DNA from: Candidatus Obscuribacterales bacterium
Lineage (GTDB): Bacteria > Cyanobacteriota > Vampirovibrionia > Obscuribacterales > Obscuribacteraceae
DNA length: 64,000 bases
Reading direction: 5' to 3'
Assembly (NCBI GenBank): GCA_019744775.1
Contig: JAIETZ010000004.1
Coordinates: 1 to 64,000 of the forward strand
Made by a program: the position numbers and the translations under genes. The stretch's first letter is position 1. Every line of letters starts with the position of its first letter. This document shows, piece by piece, positions 58,055 to 64,000 of this stretch. The notes under the pieces were generated by a model. It was not told where the DNA came from and did not search any database. It saw only the letters and a program-made list of their open reading frames with translations.

Positions 58055-59284
58055 ATGTCACTAGCCACTCAACTGTGCGATCCACTGAATCCCATGACGG
58101 ATGAATTTATTCAAGATCCATATCCTTGGTACAAACGGCTTCGCGAAGAAGATCCTGTATTCTGGAGCGACAACAGCAACCAGTGGATACTGACCCGCTG
58201 GGACGACATTAACGCATGCATTCGCGACATCAAATTTGGCAAGAAGTTTCAACCAGCGCAACGTTTCTGGTTGACTCGCATGTTAAACCCTAAGTTTTTC
58301 CCGCTCTTGTCGGCATCAGCTCTCTTTATGCTGAGGCAAGATCCTCCAGATCACACACGATTGAGAGGGTTAGTCAATAAAGCGTTTACCCCGAAGATGA
58401 TCGAGCAACTGCGTCCGCACATCGAGATCATCTCAAACAAACTCATTGACCAAATTGTGAAGGGCAGCGAAGTGGAGCTAATGTCTCAATTTTCATTCCC
58501 TCTTCCTGTTACCGTTATTTCCGAAATGTTGGGAGTACCTCCCGAAGATCTGCACAAGATCAAAAAGTGGTCCACTCCAATTACTTTTGCATTTGACTTA
58601 GGCGGCGGATTTGATCTTGGCAAATTGCTGGCTGCCAACAAAGCAATCGGCGAATTTATCAATTACCTCCGCCCGATTGCCGAAGATCGCCGCAAGAATC
58701 CAAAAGACGATTTGATTTCCGCGCTTGTTCAAGCTGAAGAAGAAGGCAATAAGCTTACACAAGATGAATTGCTGGCAAACTGTGTTCTATTGCTTCTTGC
58801 CGGACACGAGACAACTGTAAATCTAATTGGTAATGGCGTACACGCTTTTCTCACGCATCCTGATCAGCTGTCAATCCTCAAGGCAAATCCTGAGCTTATG
58901 CCTCAGGCAGTCGATGAAGTTCTCCGCTGGAATTCTTCAGTTCAACTAGTTCGTCGTATGGTGTTAGAAGACACGGAAATACGCGGCAAGAAGCTCAAGA
59001 AGAATGACTTGATGGTCATGTTCGTCGGGGCAGCTAATCGCGATCCAGAAATGTTTGCCGATCCGGACAAATTTGATATCACGCGCAAGGACAGCAAATA
59101 CCTTTCCTTTGGCGCAGGAATTCACCACTGCCTCGGTTGGTCGCTGGCTAAGACTGAAGCAGAAATCGCTTTTGCCACGCTGTTTAAACGCCTACCGAAT
59201 CTCCAAATAAAGCCCGGCAAAGAAGTACGCTTCCGCAGACACCCGGCATTACGCGGGCTGCAAGAGCTTTGGCTGACGTTCTAG
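58055..59284 (+). CDS. Cytochrome P450
   Basis: 409 residues, soluble bacterial class. The heme-binding loop FGAGIHHCLGW has ligand C359. The I-helix reads LLLAGHETTVN (A249 to T254). The ExxR pair is E288/R291 (DEVLRW). The substrate-contact sequence LRQDPPDHTRLRGLVNKAFTP near residues 90-110 is typical. It would oxidise a hydrophobic substrate using electrons from a ferredoxin and reductase, neither of which is encoded nearby. ATG 58055 has AAAGGAG six bases upstream; the in-frame ATG at 58028 sits inside a REP element. Confidence 0.96.
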   Translation: MSLATQLCDPLNPMTDEFIQDPYPWYKRLREEDPVFWSDNSNQWILTRWDDINACIRDIKFGKKFQPAQRFWLTRMLNPKFFPLLSASALFMLRQDPPDHTRLRGLVNKAFTPKMIEQLRPHIEIISNKLIDQIVKGSEVELMSQFSFPLPVTVISEMLGVPPEDLHKIKKWSTPITFAFDLGGGFDLGKLLAANKAIGEFINYLRPIAEDRRKNPKDDLISALVQAEEEGNKLTQDELLANCVLLLLAGHETTVNLIGNGVHAFLTHPDQLSILKANPELMPQAVDEVLRWNSSVQLVRRMVLEDTEIRGKKLKKNDLMVMFVGAANRDPEMFADPDKFDITRKDSKYLSFGAGIHHCLGWSLAKTEAEIAFATLFKRLPNLQIKPGKEVRFRRHPALRGLQELWLTF

Positions 59285-59378
59285 CGCACCCAATCTACCT
59301 TACACGGGCAACAATTAACATAGCGAAGTTGAGCATGGGTATATTATGGATAGTGGAGCCCCAGCACGGTAGTAGATT

Positions 59379-59594
59379 ATGTCGACTGAGTCTTATAACC
59401 GAATCCTACATCTTTTGCAGCAGCTACCGGAACCGCAACAAGCGCAACTCCTTAAGGTAATGGAGTGCCAAATCGCCAATTCTAAGCAGAAGGACGCTAG
59501 CATTTCATCCCTCCGCGGATTGGGAAAGGAAATCTGGCATGATTTCGATGCCCAGGATTACGTCAACAAGGAGCGTGACTCTTGGAGTGGATAA
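59379..59594 (+). CDS. VapB-type antitoxin
   Basis: 71 residues. The C-terminal part (LRGLGKEIWHDFDAQDYVNKERDSWSG) matches the tail of VapB-like antitoxins that wrap around PIN toxins. The N-terminal half (YNRILHLLQQLPEPQQAQLLKVM) is helical and probably mediates dimerisation or DNA binding. The stop overlaps the toxin start by 13 bp, so the pair is coupled and the antitoxin is made first. Confidence 0.82.
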   Translation: MSTESYNRILHLLQQLPEPQQAQLLKVMECQIANSKQKDASISSLRGLGKEIWHDFDAQDYVNKERDSWSG

Positions 59595-60034
59595 GCTCGC
59601 TCTCTGGAAAAACGATCGGAATAGACACTGCGCCATTCATCTATTACATAGAAGAAAATGCTACTTACTTTCCACTAATAGAACCACTGTTTCAAGCAAT
59701 TGCAGATTCCAAGCTTGAGGCAGTCACTTCAGTCATAACACTGCTTGAAGTATTGGTGAAACCATTAAGAGAGCAAAGATTTGACTTGGCAGGACAATAC
59801 CGACACATTTTGCTTAATTCGCGTGGCTTAACAATCGCAGAATCAAATACAACAATTGCTGATCGCGCCGCTCATATACGAGCAGAATACAACATTCGCA
59901 CTCCCGATGCGATACAAATTGCTACAGCAATACTTAACAACGCATCCGTGTTTTTAACGAATGATTCGCAGCTTCCAAAGATTGAAGGTATTGAGATCGT
60001 AAAACTAGACGAATTGGTCTCTACTTCGAAGTAA
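59582..60034 (+). CDS. VapC-type PIN-domain toxin
   Basis: 150 residues. The PIN acidic residues are all present: D15 (GIDTAPFIYYIEEN), E56 (LLEVLVKP), D109 (RTPDAIQIATA) and D128 (FLTNDSQL). VapC toxins are Mg-dependent RNases that cut tRNA or rRNA. The start is TTG at 59582 inside the antitoxin gene; no in-frame ATG lies close. The end overlaps the convergent SRPBCC gene by 14 bp. Confidence 0.9.
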   Translation: MEWISSLSGKTIGIDTAPFIYYIEENATYFPLIEPLFQAIADSKLEAVTSVITLLEVLVKPLREQRFDLAGQYRHILLNSRGLTIAESNTTIADRAAHIRAEYNIRTPDAIQIATAILNNASVFLTNDSQLPKIEGIEIVKLDELVSTSK

Positions 60035-60599
60035 CCGGTTTTGTGGATACGCGATTCTGTAGTTTTTCTACAAACGCTTGTACTTCCTGCAAGCGGCCTT
60101 TAACACGTTGCTTCGTTGTGATATCAATGATAAAACGCGGGATGGGAACACCGGCATCAGTGTAAGAGGTTAACTCCACCATGGTGTGTTTGCCGTTGTC
60201 TGCAGGCGTTAGTATCCAACTACCTTCCATTGCTTTGAATTTGTCCGAGCGAACTAATTCAAAATCAATGCGCTTGTATGGATCTTCTGTTTGTTTGATG
60301 ACAGCTACTGCATCGCCAATAATCGGTAACTTGACGTATTTCTCTTCGATAATCGCGACGTTACCCTTGCGCTCTAGCTGTTTGCTGTACGCCATGTCGT
60401 CGGAATCAGGCACATCTAAAATGGCATCCCAGACAACTTCCGGTGGTGCTTTGATAAGCATGCTGGCTCTTGCATGATGAGCCTTATGAGATTGTTTTGT
60501 CGCTGAAGCAATCTTTTGCGTTTCTCCTGCAAATGATGCGCTGCAAACGCCACTTGCGAGTGTTGCCGCCAAAGCTAAAGTCAAAACGAATTTATTCAC
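60021..60599 (-). CDS. Secreted SRPBCC-family (START/polyketide-cyclase-like) protein
   Basis: 192 residues from GTG 60599, chosen because GGAGG lies five bases upstream and the signal peptide (NKFVLTLALAATLASGVCSASFAG) starts there; an upstream TTG is part of the ribosome site. The mature part has the SRPBCC pattern: ASMLIKAPPEVVWDAILDVPDSDD, IEEKYVKLPIIGDAV, KFKAMEGSWILTPADNGKHTMVELTSYTDAG, IPRFIIDITTKQRVKGRLQEVQAFVE. This fold binds lipids or other hydrophobic ligands. It is in the same operon as the POT transporter, 13 bp downstream of its stop. Confidence 0.87.
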   Translation of the reverse strand: MNKFVLTLALAATLASGVCSASFAGETQKIASATKQSHKAHHARASMLIKAPPEVVWDAILDVPDSDDMAYSKQLERKGNVAIIEEKYVKLPIIGDAVAVIKQTEDPYKRIDFELVRSDKFKAMEGSWILTPADNGKHTMVELTSYTDAGVPIPRFIIDITTKQRVKGRLQEVQAFVEKLQNRVSTKPVTSK

Positions 60600-60612
60600 A
60601 GTAACCTCCAAA

Positions 60613-62034
<1,422 letters not shown>

Positions 62035-62220
62035 TTTCGTACCTCTCAGAATAAGTCACAGATAAACCATAAATTGTATAAGAAATACGTGTTGCCAACT
62101 AATGGAGAAGTTGCCAATATCTCTAATGTCAAGCAGTATCAAAGCGGAAATAGCTTGACCATTCGACTTGTCAATAACCAATACTAGAAAGAAATCATCT
62201 TCGATTATTGAGGTTTACCG

Positions 62221-62958
62221 ATGACCAAGTCACTTACTGCCGCTCTTGCTCTGTCTCTTCTTCTTGGAACATTTGCCTACGCAGAAGGTGAAACGCCTGA
62301 CCCAACAGCAGAAGAAGCAACGACACCTGTTCAACAAACAGATGACATACGCAAGGGTGTCAACCCAAGTGACGCGCCGGACATCAAAGTCGGGGTCAAC
62401 GTCTATGTCGTTTCGCTCGAGAATTTAAAAGAAATCGGCATGGCCATTCAAGAAGTCCGTGAAGCAGCAAGCGATCTCTGCGAGGAAGTTAGCAGACGCG
62501 AAGTAACCCTCACATCGACTCCCAACGTAGTCGGCTACACAGTACTGAGCATGCCATCGGGATTTACCCAAGGCGCATATTTGCCACCACGCAAGAAGTG
62601 GGTCGATGCATACATGCAAGACATGAGCAGAATCGTTAAACTTATGAAAGACGAATGTGACGACGTGCTGGCAGGTAAGGCACCACTAGTAGTGCCGGCA
62701 CCTCAACAGGAAGAAGTGAAAGCCATGTTTGCGCAATGGGTAGGACTGGTAAATGACACTTTCAACAAAGTGGCCGAGCTGGAAAAAACCACTAGTCAAC
62801 CAATGCTAAACAACGCATCCATAGCCAATGCCGCTCTAGCTATCAACAAGGACATGAAAAACCTCGAAGCCTTGCGCAAGAAGGTCTATAAGATCTACCA
62901 AAAAGCCGGGCAACGAGCAGAAGAAACAGCAAGTCTAACCGGAGATCAAGTGAAGTAA
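62221..62958 (+). CDS. Secreted protein, second member of the YLPxRKKWVDxYM family
   Basis: 245 residues with a signal peptide ([21 protein letters not shown], then EGE). An acidic Thr/Glu-rich linker precedes a helical domain. It shares its central block ([13 protein letters not shown]) and surrounding helices with the protein at 46275-46952. No known family is recognised. GAGG lies eight bases before ATG. The stop overlaps the msrA start (TAATG), which suggests the two are made together; a link to oxidative damage in the cell envelope is only inference. Confidence 0.82.
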   Translation: MTKSLTAALALSLLLGTFAYAEGETPDPTAEEATTPVQQTDDIRKGVNPSDAPDIKVGVNVYVVSLENLKEIGMAIQEVREAASDLCEEVSRREVTLTSTPNVVGYTVLSMPSGFTQGAYLPPRKKWVDAYMQDMSRIVKLMKDECDDVLAGKAPLVVPAPQQEEVKAMFAQWVGLVNDTFNKVAELEKTTSQPMLNNASIANAALAINKDMKNLEALRKKVYKIYQKAGQRAEETASLTGDQVK

Positions 62959-63443
62959 TGGAAAAAGCAACATTTGGAGCCGGCTGCTTCTGGGGAGTCG
63001 AAGAAACCTTTCGCCAAGTCACTGGTGTTAGTGAAACGGCTGTCGGCTACATGGGCGGCACTCTCAATAGTCCCACGTATGAAGATGTCTGCACCGACGA
63101 GACAGGTCATGCTGAAGTCGTGCAATTGACTTATGACCCCAGCAAAGTATCTTACGAACAACTGCTCAAGATATTTTGGGGATTGCATGATCCGACAACA
63201 CTAAATAGACAAGGCCCTGATATTGGATCGCAGTACCGCTCCGGTGTGTACTTCCATACTAAAGAACAAGAACAGGCAGCACGAAATCTCAAATCAAAAC
63301 TAGATACAAGCGGTCACTTCAAACGTCCAATCGTCACTGAAATTGAACCCGCCCAAACATTCTGGCGCGCTGAGGAATACCACCAGAAGTATTTCCAGCG
63401 CCGCGGATTACCCAGCTGCCACGTGCCGCAGCCTATAGAATAG
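62958..63443 (+). CDS. msrA: Peptide methionine sulfoxide reductase MsrA
   Basis: 161 residues. It reduces methionine-S-sulfoxide in proteins. The catalytic motif GCFWGVEE has C10, followed by GYMGG, the substrate-binding [11 protein letters not shown], and [13 protein letters not shown]154 near the C-terminus may act as resolving cysteine. There is no signal peptide, so it is cytoplasmic. It is coupled to the preceding secreted protein gene by TAATG. Confidence 0.96.
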   Translation: MEKATFGAGCFWGVEETFRQVTGVSETAVGYMGGTLNSPTYEDVCTDETGHAEVVQLTYDPSKVSYEQLLKIFWGLHDPTTLNRQGPDIGSQYRSGVYFHTKEQEQAARNLKSKLDTSGHFKRPIVTEIEPAQTFWRAEEYHQKYFQRRGLPSCHVPQPIE

Positions 63444-63469
63444 GCACCAAAGCTCTTGGCTTGCGTGAC

Positions 63470-63500
63470 ATTGGTGTCATACACTATGTATGACACCAAT
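63470..63500. promoter_or_regulatory. 31-bp palindrome upstream of the ribbon-helix-helix gene (likely operator)
   Basis: ATTGGTGTCATAC-actat-GTATGACACCAAT is a perfect 13-bp inverted repeat ending 11 bp before the start at 63512. It is not followed by a T run, so it is more likely an operator for the downstream DNA-binding protein than a terminator for msrA. Confidence 0.6.
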
Positions 63501-63511
63501 AGGTATAGTCA

Positions 63512-64000
63512 ATGCGGATCACGTTCAATTATCGTGACCTCAAGATTACTGAAGACGAATGTCTTCAAATACTCGATATCGCCAATGAATCCACAGAAGA
63601 ATTTGATATGAAAACTGCAACGAGCAAGCAACCAAAACGACCAGCACACATAAATAAAGCAATGAAAGACCTTCGCTCCTATGCGAGATCGGAAATGTCT
63701 AAAACTGAAATTGTACAATTCAGAGTCGACAAGTCGGATTTTGAAACATTAGTTGAAGCCGCCTCAAAGCTGCAAATGCCAATGGGAGCAATGGTGAGAC
63801 ATTGGGTTTTGGAAAAACTAGGGTCCTCTGCTGGGAAACAAGCCAAAAAAGAGGATTACCTATTTGTAGCCGAACGAACTTCTGAGTTATGGCAATCCTC
63901 AAAGCCGAAACAAAGTACCGGTGAACTCGCTGGAGATCTTTTGCGAGAGTTAGCCTCGCTGAAGAAGCGAATAGACAAACTTGAATCGAAAGCGCAAGAC
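63512..64000 (+). CDS. Ribbon-helix-helix-type DNA-binding protein, 3' end outside the window
   Basis: 163 codons from ATG 63512, open to the window end. An N-terminal ~65 residues are hydrophilic. Residues ~66-105 (TEIVQFRVDKSDFETLVEAA followed by MGAMVRHWVLEKL) match the beta-helix-helix pattern of Arc/CopG-type DNA-binding domains. A helical, lysine-rich C-terminal part follows (LRELASLKKRIDKLESKA, probably coiled coil). The palindrome directly upstream fits autoregulation. It could be an antitoxin, but the partner would lie beyond the window. Confidence 0.7.
   Translation, partial: MRITFNYRDLKITEDECLQILDIANESTEEFDMKTATSKQPKRPAHINKAMKDLRSYARSEMSKTEIVQFRVDKSDFETLVEAASKLQMPMGAMVRHWVLEKLGSSAGKQAKKEDYLFVAERTSELWQSSKPKQSTGELAGDLLRELASLKKRIDKLESKAQD

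Overview
The window looks like chromosomal DNA of a Gram-negative bacterium. A TonB-type energy transducer, many signal peptides, huge secreted beta-helix proteins and a tRNA gene without an encoded CCA end point that way. Several genes start with GTG or TTG. Giant repeat proteins ending in a FecR-like domain, together with other FecR-like proteins, would fit an uncultured relative of Cyanobacteria such as Vampirovibrionia/Melainabacteria (Obscuribacterales). That assignment is inference from protein style, not proven by any marker gene here.

Positions 1-31,382 are almost entirely two tandem paralogous genes for giant secreted beta-solenoid proteins. The first is cut by the window edge; its last ~1,860 residues are present. 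The second is complete and encodes 8,554 residues. Both end in a Pro/Ser/Thr-rich linker, a FecR-like domain and a conserved tail. The second carries a signal peptide, several families of large repeat modules, a glycine-rich block, scattered CxxC pairs and a second copy of its own N-terminal domain in the middle, as if two ancestral giant genes had fused. One 230-nt stretch is identical between the two genes although their flanks have diverged, which suggests gene conversion.

Positions 31,383-38,700 hold a VWA protein with a His/Cys-rich tail, a coupled unknown helical protein, a TadG-like membrane-anchored protein with a long proline-rich region, and on the other strand a membrane-anchored protein fusing a SURNod19-like region to a cyclophilin-type PPIase. 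Positions 38,757-49,421 hold a SulP-STAS-carbonic anhydrase fusion transporter, a membrane protein, an intronless tRNA-Leu(UAA), a tightly coupled operon (FAH-family hydrolase, phosphoribosyltransferase-like protein, TPR protein), a rhodanese with a saccharopine-dehydrogenase-like reductase, three small secreted proteins and a TonB-like protein.

Positions 49,431-55,448 are sugar metabolism: divergent xylA and xylB, then an alpha/beta hydrolase with a candidate structured leader RNA, then a Pgi of the transaldolase-Pgi fusion type. Xylose entering through XylA/XylB would reach the pentose phosphate pathway and return as fructose-6-phosphate, the substrate of Pgi. A 23-bp palindromic REP-like element occurs four times, plus one decayed copy, between 52.3 and 58.0 kb.

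Positions 55,566-64,000 hold another FecR-like secreted protein, a UMF1-type MFS transporter, a cytochrome P450, a VapBC-type toxin-antitoxin pair, a POT peptide transporter with a secreted SRPBCC protein, a secreted protein paralogous to the one at 46.3 kb coupled to msrA, and a truncated ribbon-helix-helix gene preceded by a strong palindrome. No CRISPR array, transposase, rRNA or phage gene was seen. If hidden biology is present, the best candidates are the giant FecR-tailed surface proteins and the small secreted families around them.
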